Below are positions 47,491-57,240 of a stretch of 64,000 nucleotides of DNA, in pieces (position 1 is the stretch's first letter; each line of letters opens with the position of its first letter). The notes under the pieces were generated by a model. The model was not told where the DNA came from. It saw nothing but the letters and a program-made list of their open reading frames with translations, and searched no databases. The stretch comes from Gymnothorax reevesii. Lineage: Eukaryota > Chordata > Actinopteri > Anguilliformes > Muraenidae. Location of the stretch: the NCBI GenBank assembly GCA_029721435.1, contig CM056583.1, forward strand, positions 84,769,620-84,833,619. Direction: 5' to 3'. Made by a program: the position numbers and the translations under genes.

Positions 47491-48040
47491 TAACAAGTGA
47501 TTATTCACTAGGGACACTCTCTATCTGCACCCTAGTGGTCTCCAGAGCAGCGACAGATCCCAGCACCCTTCAACCCTAGGGTCCCAGTATGCGCCCAGTC
47601 CAGCTATGTAAATTGTCATGCGGATTTACCTCCTGGCATTGTCCACGGACTGACCACTGACCAAGGCTTGCCTCATCGCCTTGATCCTGTTTGGCTCTTG
47701 CCTGACTTAGACCTCACCATACCTCATTCGCCTGTGTCCCTTTCAGTTTATATTATCTTCGTGGTAATGCCATATGCAGCTTTATAAACATTAAAGTACC
47801 ATAGAAGCCTTTACTGGATCTGTGTCTGGCTCTTTCCGGTGGAAATGTAACTATCCCTCTCTCCCGCAGTGTCAGATAGGCATCTCTTGCCAGGTAAATA
47901 GTTGCAACTATTCAAGGCAATGTGTTTCTGTAATGCTATTTTAGTTTTTCCCTTACCAACAATATGTTCAATATGTAGTTTTTGTGAATGTAAAACATCT
48001 AGAAAAAGAAAAAAAATTTCAAAGCCCAAAATCCACTCCA
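47491..48040. other. Unassigned; possible LTR tail
   Basis: The part at 47740-47860 has ATTAAAGTACCATAGAAGCC and GTGTCTGGCTCTTTCCGGTG, which could be the transcript end of an LTR, but no boundaries are seen. Confidence 0.25.
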
Positions 48041-48098
48041 AAGCTTCTAGATACTCATAGTTTTTCCCAAATATGGCCATTGAAATTTCTTTATTCTC
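48041..48098 (-). repeat. Short shared block, copy 1 (partner at 54179)
   Basis: About 60 bp are nearly identical to 54179-54240, with AGCTTCTAGATACT, CCCAAATATGGCCATTG and AATTTCTTTATTCT in the same order. On the minus strand both can encode RIKKFQWPYLGK before diverging. This copy also has an alternative open frame of 135 codons (47811-48218) on the minus strand. The family is unknown; it may be a protein-coding remnant of an element. Confidence 0.5.
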
Positions 48099-48838
48099 TG
48101 AGAGGAACAGCTCGTGAACTGCCTGAATGCCTCGCTTGCAGTTTGGCCTTTTCTTCTGTAATATGTCACATTGAACATAATGCCAGCCAAGAAGCCAGTC
48201 TGGTGCACCTTTGAACAAACCTTGGGTGGGCGGATGCCGCGAAGAGTCTGATTAGTGCATTTTGCCATGTTGAGAAAATGTTGTCTCTTTTCAGTGCAGT
48301 GCAGTTCCTTTATTTGGGCTTCCAAAAAGACCAAAGCGTGGAATCAGTGGTTAAAATTAATTTTAATCATTATTCCTCAGCAGTAAGACAAAACCGCAAC
48401 CTATAGTTTTGTCCCCTTAAATGTACAGAGCTCTGTTTCCTGAAACGCAGTTAGCCAATCCGAACAGAGCAGGCCTCCCATTTCAGGCTGAGTGAGCCAG
48501 AGATGCTGCACACACGGCCTGCACTGCTGCTACTGGGTTACCATAAACGACCCCTTCAATTTTTGACTGAAATTCCTTTTTTTTTACTTAGAATTGTAAT
48601 TTTCTAAAACCGATTACTAAATTCACAGACTTCCTGCTGCACCAAATTAAAATGCTGCTGGAGTATCAAGACAAACATGTCTTTATTACTCATCCTCACC
48701 ATTTCATATACAGTTAAGGTATTTCCCCCACGTGCATAAATATTGTGAGCACATATAGCCCAGCTGAAAGTCCCTGTATTTTATACAGCCATCTGACAGT
48801 TACCAGTGGAAGTGTGATCATGTGATCATGTAATGCTT
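48099..48838. other. Unassigned
   Basis: Nothing recognised apart from a short T-run near 48577. Confidence 0.3.
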
Positions 48839-49152
48839 TCTCACGGGTGAATGGTGCTCCGGAGCAGAAAACAGGGCGAACGGAGAATCAAAAATGAGTT
48901 TAATAACGAAATTACACAGGAATCAAACAAAGGAATAATGCAAACTTGGGAACCACAGAGGGGAAATATGGTCTGCTCAAACAAAGCCAGGCCCCGCGTG
49001 AAGGGTAAGCGTCGGCTTAAATAACAGGAGTTAATTGGAAACAGGTGCAGGTGATTAAACGATCGGGAGAGTAGAAACAAAAGCGTGGAATGGAATGGAG
49101 TCCAGAGGCCAAATGGGGCATGTCTGCCGGTAAGCCTGGTCCGGACATGACA
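48839..49152 (-). mobile_element. Solo LTR, 314 bp
   Basis: On the minus strand it starts TGTCATGTCCGG and ends CACCCGTGAGA, where TGACA would be expected. TTATTTAAGCCG is a possible TATA-type promoter box and CGTTATTAAACTC a polyadenylation signal. TGCTT (48834-48838) and CGCTT (49153-49157) are a near-perfect 5 bp duplication. It resembles short gypsy LTRs of fish. No internal sequence remains. Confidence 0.72.
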
Positions 49153-49353
49153 CGCTTCAATGCCATAATATGTGATGCATTTAATGTGTTGAGGGTAAGT
49201 TACATAATTTTGTTTCAATTTGTACATTTGTGTCCCCAAAATACATCAGAAGTTACCTTTTAAGGGTGTATTTTTAAGAAGTTTATTCCAGGCAGCATGT
49301 CCTGGACCTCCCTAGCTTTCTTTGGTCTACAACGTCATGCTTCAAACTGTATC

Positions 49354-49465
49354 ACAGTGTTTCCCAAACCTCTCCTGGAGACCCACCTGTCCTGCATGCT
49401 TTAGATCTCTCCCTGCTCCAGCACAGGGGATTCACATAATCAGCCCGTTAATCACCCCCTAAAGC
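49354..49465 (+). mobile_element. Left half of a fish hAT-type MITE
   Basis: CAGTGTTTCCCAAACC, CCTGTCCTGCATGC, TTTAGATCTCTCCCTGCTCC and AGCACAGGGGATTCA follow the left arm of a very common fish palindromic repeat. The right arm is missing. Confidence 0.65.
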
Positions 49466-49531
49466 CCCCGTCACACTAACAGCGCCCTCCATAATTATTG
49501 GCACCCCTGGTTAATGATATGGAATCAGTTA

Positions 49532-50526
49532 GACACCAGAAGCAGGGTGAAGGGAAATGAGGATTTATTCAAAACAAAATAAAACAGGCACGAGGGCCAA
49601 CGAAAAACTTGGCCCAAAGGGTTGCAAAAAGACAAACTAAGGTACGCTACACAGAGCTGGGAAACTAAATAGCAAAAACGGCAAGAACAAAAAACACTGG
49701 AAACTCCAGGCAGAAATCCAAGAACGAAAATAAACAACAAGACTAAGGCTATATACACAAGGACTAAGAACAAGACTTGGAAGCATGAACATGAGCGACA
49801 AAACTTGAACATGAACCGAGACTTGAGCAACAAAACTTGAGACACTGTCTGCCAGCCAACTTCCACCGCATCCAGATAAAGGCTAGGAAATCAAGACATG
49901 AAGGGCAACACCTGGAGAAGGAGAAACAAGAGGCAGGGCAAGATCATGAGACATGGACCAAGATTGGATGACAAGACTTGCTCATTAAGAAAATGAACGG
50001 CTCAGCTTAAGTACCAATTAAGTATGCAGTTTGGAAGCAGCATGAATGTTCAGAACAGAAAAGCACAGCAAGACTTGAAATAGCAAAGCAGGAATCATGA
50101 AAACAAACTCCCTGTCTAAATAAGTAATATTAGTAATGTTTCTATCTAATGAATTACACCACCCAGTGAGTGTTAGTAAATGTTAGTAACTTAAAAACAG
50201 TTAATTGTCAATTAAGCATAGAAAGGCCCGAATCCAGCACACCACAGAAGGAAGGGGAAATACCAAAGCCAACCAGAGCTCTGAAATGTGCAACAACGAA
50301 GACACGGGGCGGAACGCAGACAAGCGGTGGAGTGGCATGGCAGACCTGGCATGAACAAAAACATGGACAAGGAACATGAATTATGAAATGCAAGAACCTG
50401 ATACAAGAAACTGTTAAAACGGAGACTGTGAACATGAACATGAACTATGAACTATGAAACTTGGAACATGAAACTGTTAAAACCATAAATGCTGTCCTGG
50501 CCAAAGGCCAGGACCCCAGAACACAA
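49532..50526 (-). mobile_element. Solo LTR (copy 2) inside the Tc1 left arm
   Basis: A second copy of the ~1 kb LTR at 36961-37940, here complete at both ends. The duplication CAGTTA lies at 49526-49531 and 50527-50532. On the minus strand the tail contains AATAAATCCTC (about 49561-49571), a polyadenylation signal near the 3' end. The minus start has an imperfect hairpin CCTGGCCTTTGGCCAGG. The insertion interrupts the Tc1 terminal repeat, so it is younger than the Tc1 copy. Confidence 0.8.
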
Positions 50527-50722
50527 CAGTTAAGATGTGTCCTTTAGCTTCTAATAACTTCAGTTTTTTTTCTAAATAATATTGGACAATAATGAAAAAA
50601 AAGAGAAAAATCCAAACTTAAATTCAAGTACATTTATTCAGTGGGGAAAAAAATCCCACGTTAAGAAATAATTCTTTTAAATAAAATCATGCGTGCAACA
50701 AATATTAGCACCCCTAATGTTA

Positions 50723-51734
50723 CTATTTTGTACAACCCCCTTTTGCCAACAAAACAGCACCTAATCTTCTCCTATAATGCTTCACAAGATGGGAGAATAC
50801 AGAGAGAGGGATCTTCGACCATTCCTCCTTGCACAATCTCTCTAAATCATCCAGCAACCTGGGTCCTCTCCTCTGCACTCCCCTCTTCAGCTCACTCCAC
50901 AGGTTTTCAGTGGGATTGAGGTCTGGGGACTGAGATGGCCATGGGAGGAGCTTGAGTCTGTGTCTGGTGAACCATTTCTGTGTAGATTTGGCCACATGTT
51001 TAGGGTCATTATCTTGCTGAAAGACCCAGTGACGACCCATCTTCAGCTTTCGGGCAGAGGCCACCAGATTTTGATTTAAAATTTCCTGGTATTTCAAAGC
51101 GTTAATGATGCCATACACCCTGACAAGGTTCCCAGGGCCTCTGGAAGAGAAACAGGCCCACAGCATCACCAATCCTCCCCCATACTTCACAGTGGGCATG
51201 AGGTGCTTTTCTGCATACTCATCTTTTGTGTTCCGCCAGACCCACTCAGAGTGTTTGTTGCCAAAAAGCTCTATCTTGGTCACATCTGACCAAAGCACAC
51301 GGTCCCTGTCAAAGTCCCTGTACCGCTTAGTGAACTCCAGACATTTGCGTTTATGATTGTGAGTGAGAAAAGGTTTTTTTCCGTGCATGCCTCCCAAATA
51401 GCTTGTTTGAATGTAGATAGCGCCTGATGGTTGTTTTGGAGACTTTGTGACCCCAAGATGCTACCATTTGTTGCAATTCTTTAACAGTGAGCTTTGGCAA
51501 ACTTTTTATTTCTCTTAACATCGTTCTCACTGTGCGTGGTGGCAAAATAACCTTCCGTCCTCATCCAGGCTTGTTTACCACAGTTCCAGTTGTTTTAAAC
51601 TTCTTAATGATTCCTCTGACAGTAGATGTGGGCAGGTGCAAGCGAGTGGCTATTTTTTTGTAGCCATTTCCTGACTTGTGAAGGTCGACACACATCTGCC
51701 TTACTTGAATGGTGTTTTCCTTTGTCTTTCCCAT
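50723..51734 (-). pseudogene. Tc1 transposase, near-intact (one stop, one frameshift)
   Basis: The frame starts at ATG 51732-51734 (MGKTKEN) and ends at TAG 50723-50725, about 337 codons, the usual Tc1 length. The N-terminal half has two helix-turn-helix modules ('QVRQMCVDLHKSGNGYKKIA', 'TVKELQQMVASWGHKVSKTT'). The catalytic half holds 'VLWSDVTKIELFG' (first Asp), 'QQDNDPKH' (second Asp) and 'NPTENLW' (Glu), with 34 residues between the last two, i.e. DD34E. Two lesions are visible: an in-frame TGA at 51561-51563 (codon 58) and a one-base length change in the T7 run at 51374-51380, which shifts the frame. It is the best preserved transposase in the window and probably recently inactivated. 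Confidence 0.9.
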
Positions 51735-52112
51735 GTTGAAGAGTGCATAAGGGAAATGGCCTCTGTGTCACGTCATATTTATACCCTAGGGAAACAGGAA
51801 GTGATGAATTACTAATTAAATGTTCCTAGGTACTCTGATCAACTTTGTAAACGACTGTAGAAATGACAGAAATACTTCAATTACATTTTTTTCCCCAGGG
51901 ATTGTTAGGGGTGCCAATAATTGTGGAACAGGTGATTTTATAAAAAATAATTATTTCTTAGTCAGGGATTTTTTTCCCCTTAAAATTCACTTGAGTTGGA
52001 GGTTGCGTTTTATTACAAATTTCAGTGTGAGAGTATGCTTCTGGAATAAAATTGTAATTTATTTTAAGGCTTTTAACACATCTTAACCAGGGGTGCCAAT
52101 AATTATGGAGCG

Positions 52113-53040
52113 TATTTGGGTATTCAAAATCAGCAGGAATCAAGCAGAACCAGCTGGAATGAAGAATTTGCGCAACATTCTGGCGGGAATTTCTAATTGA
52201 CCAAAATTTCTTACAGCTTTGAAAGAATGGTGTTTGAATACTTAGAATGCGCTTCGAACCCGCCTTCAATGATTCTTGCACATTCTGGGCATATTAGCTC
52301 TTGAATGCAGCTTGAATGTAGTTAGAACGCAGTAGGAATATTTGGAATTCAGTCAGAATATTTAGAATACACTTCGAATGACGTATGAGTGCGGTTCAAT
52401 TGCTGCCTGAACTCCACCCGAAGTCTAGTTGGAAGGTGCCTCAAATGCTGTACGAATTCACCTTGAATGCAGTCAGAACGCTGCCGGAATGTGAGTGTCC
52501 CATATGCGTTGATTGAGTAATTGCTGACTACAGCAGGAGAACGTAAATATGTCACTAAAACTGACGCCAAATGCGTTAATGTTGAGAGTTTTCAGAGTTT
52601 CTGTAATGGTAATTTAAATGAACGATTGAAAACAGGTCATGACCAATCATTATTTTTAGGGGATTTGTTTAAGGTGAATTGTTTTAATATCGATTCCGGC
52701 AGCAATCGAGATGCATTCGAGATGCATTCTGGCTCATTCGAGGCACATTCTGGCAGGATTTGACGTGGCTTGCCGTTTCGATTCTCCCTCGAATGCAATC
52801 AGAATGTTTTGAATGCTGTTGGAATGCCGTGAGAATATTTATAAAGCAGTCAGAGCGCAGTTAGAATACAGTTCAAATGCTGTTCGATATTTCTCTAATT
52901 CGAATGCACCTGGAAAGTTTTGAGCATGAGCAAAACATTCGGGCCAGCCACAAGAATGGCCCCGAATATTTAGAATGCAGTCAGAATTTTTAGAACGTAC
53001 TTCTAATATCCAGGAATATACAAAAAAATTTCATTCCGAC
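52113..53040. repeat. Degenerate GAATGC/GCATTC-rich array around a shared core
   Basis: The words GAATGCAGTCAGAA, GAATATTTAGAAT, GGAATG, GAATAC and the inverse GCATTCGAG, CATTCTGG recur every 10-20 bp across about 900 bp, with no fixed unit length. A non-repetitive core at 52498-52680 resembles 4551-4660. The motif is mostly direct to the left and mixed in orientation near 52690-52760. Sub-terminal motif arrays occur in CACTA-like and other DNA transposons, but no end or protein is recognised here. Confidence 0.6.
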
Positions 53041-54178
53041 CAGGGGTGAAAGTAAGATTAGATTCTTGCAGGAACTGTGCTACTCAAAAATTTTTTTTTG
53101 CTGGCCCGCATCATATTACAGATATTAAAGACTGCTCTCTTCTGACTTTGAGATTCTTAAATTCAGTGCACAGGGCTGGCGCTAGACCTGAAAATTTGGG
53201 GGAAAATATCCATCCCTTTATTGACTACAATTACTACAACATCTACAACAAATTTATTGACTACAACATCCAGTTTTTATTTTTGACTTTAATAGATTTT
53301 ATTTTATTTTTCAGTTTTGATTAGAGGAGATTTTAAATGAGTGTTATTTTACCTATGAAAATTACAGGTACAATGTGAAGGCAAATTCTAGTACTCCAGA
53401 GTACTATTCATGCACAAACTCATACCTTGGGAGCAATTTGATACCCAGACAATGAACCTACTCTGGATCTCATTGGATTGTGTAAGCTGGAATACCCTCA
53501 GAAAATCTGGGCAAAAATTCAAACTCCACACCAAATGGCTTGGAGATATTCAAAGGCCAGAGCTTCTCCCTGTAAGGCAGCAGTGCTGATAATGAGCAAT
53601 GATTTTCCCCCTTTTTGTATGAATACACTAAATCTTCAAATGGATTCAACCAATTAAAATAGTTTCATATTGCAGTATCGTCTTTTCCAATTCCTTTACA
53701 TGCTGCCAGTGGCAGCTGGTGACTTAAAAATTTAGGAGGATAGCTGATTGAAGGAAAGCTGAGTGGTGCGTTATCAAGGTTATGAAAAACTAACATTAAA
53801 GAAAAAGAAATATTGATTTATTTAATGGTTTTTTTGAAGTATACTCGTTTCCCAGTGATTAAATACTGATTAAAGAAAAGGGTCATTCATGCATTTTGCA
53901 TTTGAATTCTGCTTAGCCTTACTTGATTCTATGGACTAGCTTTTTCTGGATCCTACCCTGCTGGTCCATAGTGTAGTCTTGCACATACTTTCTTATGCAT
54001 TCGCAGACACAATTGAAAACGATACTTTATTTAACTTCTCGAATATAATTCAGATTTTCTTTGCTCACATTGGCTTCCTATCTTTCGTCATACAAAGGCT
54101 CCGTCATAAAAAGTGTAAGCAATAAGAGCGATTCAAGTTGGAGCGCTTCAGGAACAACACAACACCAGTTTGGTTCAT
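53041..54178. other. Unassigned, with hAT-like end words
   Basis: AGGGGTGAAAGTAA (53043), CAGGGCTGGCGCTAG (53171) and CCAGTGGCAGCTGGTGA (53706) each resemble hAT terminal repeats, but no partner ends or duplications were found. Probably fragments of old elements. Confidence 0.3.
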
Positions 54179-54240
54179 AGCTTCTAGATACTAGTACTTT
54201 TTTTCCCCAAATATGGCCATTGGAATTTCTTTATTCTTTC
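54179..54240 (-). repeat. Short shared block, copy 2 (partner at 48041)
   Basis: See 48041-48098. Similarity ends on both sides within about 65 bp. Confidence 0.5.
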
Positions 54241-54339
54241 CTCAGGGGCCACAGCCTTTGAAAGCCATTCAATGCACAACGTTGGTGTTGGGCTCGGAGA
54301 CGTAATAGGCCACCAGACTGGTGACACAGTGCCAATCTT

Positions 54340-54660
54340 GATTCTTTCCTCTGATTGCATCTTGGTTCGTCGCGCTTACGCGCCGTAGCTTGGCTCCTCG
54401 TCACCCTCCCTTCACGCTCGGGCGAACGCTGTGTGGCTGCACGCTCTCCAGCTCCGCCCCCTACTCACAGCGGCCGGATTCACCCTTTTAAGTATGCACA
54501 TATCCTCTCATCACTCGCGAAAGCCTATGCACTGATGAAGGGGTGCAAAAATTATGGGAATGAGGATGGAGTAGCGCACCTTCTCTTACGGATTTTCCGT
54601 TCCTTCCTTTGGCGGATTTGCATTCTCATAAGAGTGCAGTGTGATTTCAAGGTAAATAGC
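54340..54660. other. CpG-rich block, possible promoter or first exon
   Basis: CpG dinucleotides cluster at 54368-54475 (GTCGCGCTTACGCGCCG, CTCGGGCGAACGC, AGCGGCCGG), unlike the AT-rich surroundings. A CCGCCCCCT Sp1-like box and a TTTTAAG stretch follow, and CAAG|GTAAAT at 54648-54657 could be a splice donor. No open frame with family resemblance is present. It could be a 5' untranslated exon or a GC-rich element fragment. Confidence 0.25.
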
Positions 54661-57009
54661 GGATAACGGTGTCGTGGGTCCATAAATCTAAACGGAAGGA
54701 ATGCCCGGAGTAGTCGGATACTTCTATTGTCTGTTGGGGCGCATGATGCCTTTGCTGTTAATCCTGAGATGCAGGAAAAGTTCGGTTCTTTCTGAATCTT
54801 CATATTTGCTCATTCACTGGCTGGGCTATTCGTGTGGGTTCCGTAGCTTTACATACAATTGGATCACTTTATAAATACCTAGAATCACTCAATATGAAAC
54901 GCGTGGAAGAGCGGTCGACTAGAATTGAGCCGTTCGGAGTGAAGAGGAAGCATGGTGCGGGAAGCAAGGCTTTGCATTAAACTGGCTTTAACTTAACGAT
55001 TTGACTGGTAAAATTTACGTCAATATGAACGAAAGCATGAAAATTTGATTGTTAACTTTCTCAATTTTCCATAAGGATCCCGGTAATGATGTCGACGTAC
55101 AGATTTAGGACACAGTCATAGGATTGAATCTAAAATTAATAATGAGGAGCGCGTAAACGGCGTTATTTTAAAAGAAGAGTACAAATTATTCTCCAAATTA
55201 CTCATTTGTAGGGTTTGAGTGGGTTGGTGTATTTACGCATGCCAATGCGTAACCCACTTATGATTTTTTATTATTTTTTGGGGGAGTGGGGGGTGGAATT
55301 CCATTACTCCACTGAGTTTACACCCAACTGCCGTACAATCACGGACTGAACCAGATTATTTTTTGAAGAATGACTGATTAAGCTTAAGGTCATTAAGATC
55401 AAATAGTCTATACTCCAATACAGTAAAATTGACTTGGTTCGCAGAAATATGTGTGGCTAAGATTGGACATTTTGAATACCGTTTCCATCACCATGTTGTG
55501 ATGGTATTATAGATTTTACTGTTTTGTGATGTTGTGGGATATTTTAATGAAATCTCTGAAATGGCTGCAATATTTTCGGCCGGCTTATTTAAGAAAATCA
55601 GCCATTCACTGAAGGGGCACAGGTGCAAGTAAATGTACTCATAACTGTTCGCATTTGGCGCTTATAAATTATGTATGGACCCGCATGGCAATCGTAAAAG
55701 TGCCGTAATTAGGATCAATGCTCTGAATTATAGGATGTACAGTGAAATGGGGAAAAATGCCCTGCGGTAATTGTGGAAGGAGATACCGGCTATAAGCATT
55801 CGTGTACATTTTAAAATCCTAACTGGGTTATATTTAATTATTTCGAAACGCATATGGACATTCCGTCAACATGAATGTCACCATGAAGCTGTGTCCCATG
55901 AATATCATGCAAATATGATATAAAAACTAGACCTAAATATTCGTGGATGAAATTGCCAGAACATTTCCTCGGTCCTAACTCGGTGTAACACATTGAGAGC
56001 AGGGTTTCCCCCAAAGGCAGGTTTTTGTCAGAACATCCATGTGACAAAATGTGTCTGCATCAGCAGAATGTAGGTTAACTATGCAAACGCATTATGTCAT
56101 GCTGCACAACAGTCTAATTTGTCTGCATCTACGAAACATTGTTAGAATTTAAACTTGAGTTAGATAATTTGATTATGCCTGATTATACTTATTCAGTATG
56201 CCCCCCTTTTAAATGATTAACAGCATTGTAAATTTGCAATATATGCATACATTGTTCAATAAATCATTTATAGAATTTATTATAAACATTCAGGCTTGCC
56301 ACAATGTTTCCCACATGACCCAAGGGAGGTTGGTCGCAAGAGGGTCAGTCCACATGAAGTCAACCAGAGGTCCCCAGATGGAAGATTCTTGAACTTTGGT
56401 GGAGTTCATATGGAATGACCCATAATGCTGTAAAATTTGTCATTATTATCTCTCAGATTCTAACAGCCAATACATTTGGAAGTGTCAGCAGTCAAAATAC
56501 TTTAGAATTGTTAAAAAAGCTGGTCTGATGTGCAAATTTACATTTCAAGTTTTACATTAACATTGTGATATTGCCATTTATATGTGTTCGTGTTAAGCAG
56601 TGAGGTTAGTTTCTTAAATTGGTGTGGGACTCGCTTCTTATTGATCATAGTAGCTAAACTCCTGTTACCAGCTGTGAGCCCCTTTTTAAATTAAATTTGA
56701 GGGTTTTTTATTTAATGCTTTTGGCATGGGGAAACAATGTACAGAATGCCCACATTCTCTTCAAAATGTAGTTTTACTGGTAATGAAGTCATTAGTAGAC
56801 TTAACTTACAGTGCTGTTTAGCTCACTATATTGATGGGTCTTGCAAATTTTCCTTTGGACTTGTATGAATGTTCAAGCAAGGAATATGTTTGACGACGTG
56901 GGAATGATCTGTAAAATGCATCTGTGAAATGTAGTGATGCACTTTTAGAGGAAATGTAAAACAACTGTGCATTCAGAGGTACACTGGATTTTAACTCCTC
57001 TGTTTCAGT
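54661..57009. other. Unassigned
   Basis: No gene or element recognised. The part at 56300-56420 (GAGGGTCAGTCCACATGAAG, GTCAACCAGAGGTCCCC) has the look of an interspersed repeat. Confidence 0.3.
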
Positions 57010-57240
57010 GTGTCCTTTGCACCCTTTGTTATTCCCCACCAGCACGAAGTGTGAGGGGGATATAGTTTTGACCCCCGTCCGTCTGTTCTTGCGTGTGTGC
57101 GTCCGTCCGTCCGAGAGAAAGGAGACAACTTTTCTCAGAAACTATTACTGATAGGACAACTAAATTTGGTATTTAGCTTCAGACCATAAAGGCCTTGATC
57201 GAGTTCGAGAATAAGAAGCACACGATTGGCGGGGGATGTT
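57010..57240 (+). repeat. GTCCGTCC-type dispersed repeat
   Basis: CACCAGCACGAAGTGTGAGG, GGGATATAGTTTTGACCCC and CGTCCGTCCGTCCGAGAG are followed by AACTTTTCTCAGAAACTATT, ACTAAATTTGGTATTTAGC and a conserved tail to about 57240. I associate this wording with an unnamed repeat family widespread in aquatic animals. It shares its G/C-rich CCGTCCGT motif with 46220-46560 and 46866-47490. Confidence 0.45.

Larger units (their letters stand above)
49480..52112 (-). mobile_element. Nearly complete Tc1-like transposon with long terminal repeats
   Basis: The ends CTCCATAATTATTGGCACCC (49488) and GGGTGCCAATAATTATGGAG (52091-52110) are inverted copies. Each arm carries a second, inner motif: ATATTAGCACCCCTAA near 50701 and TTAGGGGTGCCAATAATTG near 51906. 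The inner motif lies ~180 bp in on the right, the IR/DR layout of transposase binding sites. A TA lies at or close to each end. The transposase gene sits on the minus strand between the arms. The left arm is split by a 995 bp LTR; without it the element is about 1.63 kb, usual for Tc1. Confidence 0.88.

Noticed and set aside
47811..48218. 135-codon minus-strand frame as a gene
   Set aside because: No recognised domain, no supporting splice sites, and only ~60 bp shared with another locus. Kept only as an observation.
48841..49239. 132-codon minus-strand frame
   Set aside because: It lies almost entirely inside the 314 bp solo LTR. LTR leaders in fish are often open by chance.
49525..49866. 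113-codon minus-strand frame rich in Leu/Phe/Cys
   Set aside because: It is translation of the ~1 kb LTR tail. A parallel frame exists in the sister LTR at 37096-37412.
54894..54980. 28-codon ATG-initiated basic ORF (MKRVEERSTRIEPFG...)
   Set aside because: Too short, no donor site at its end and no known homologue. A TATA-like box only 20 bp upstream is too close to serve as its promoter.
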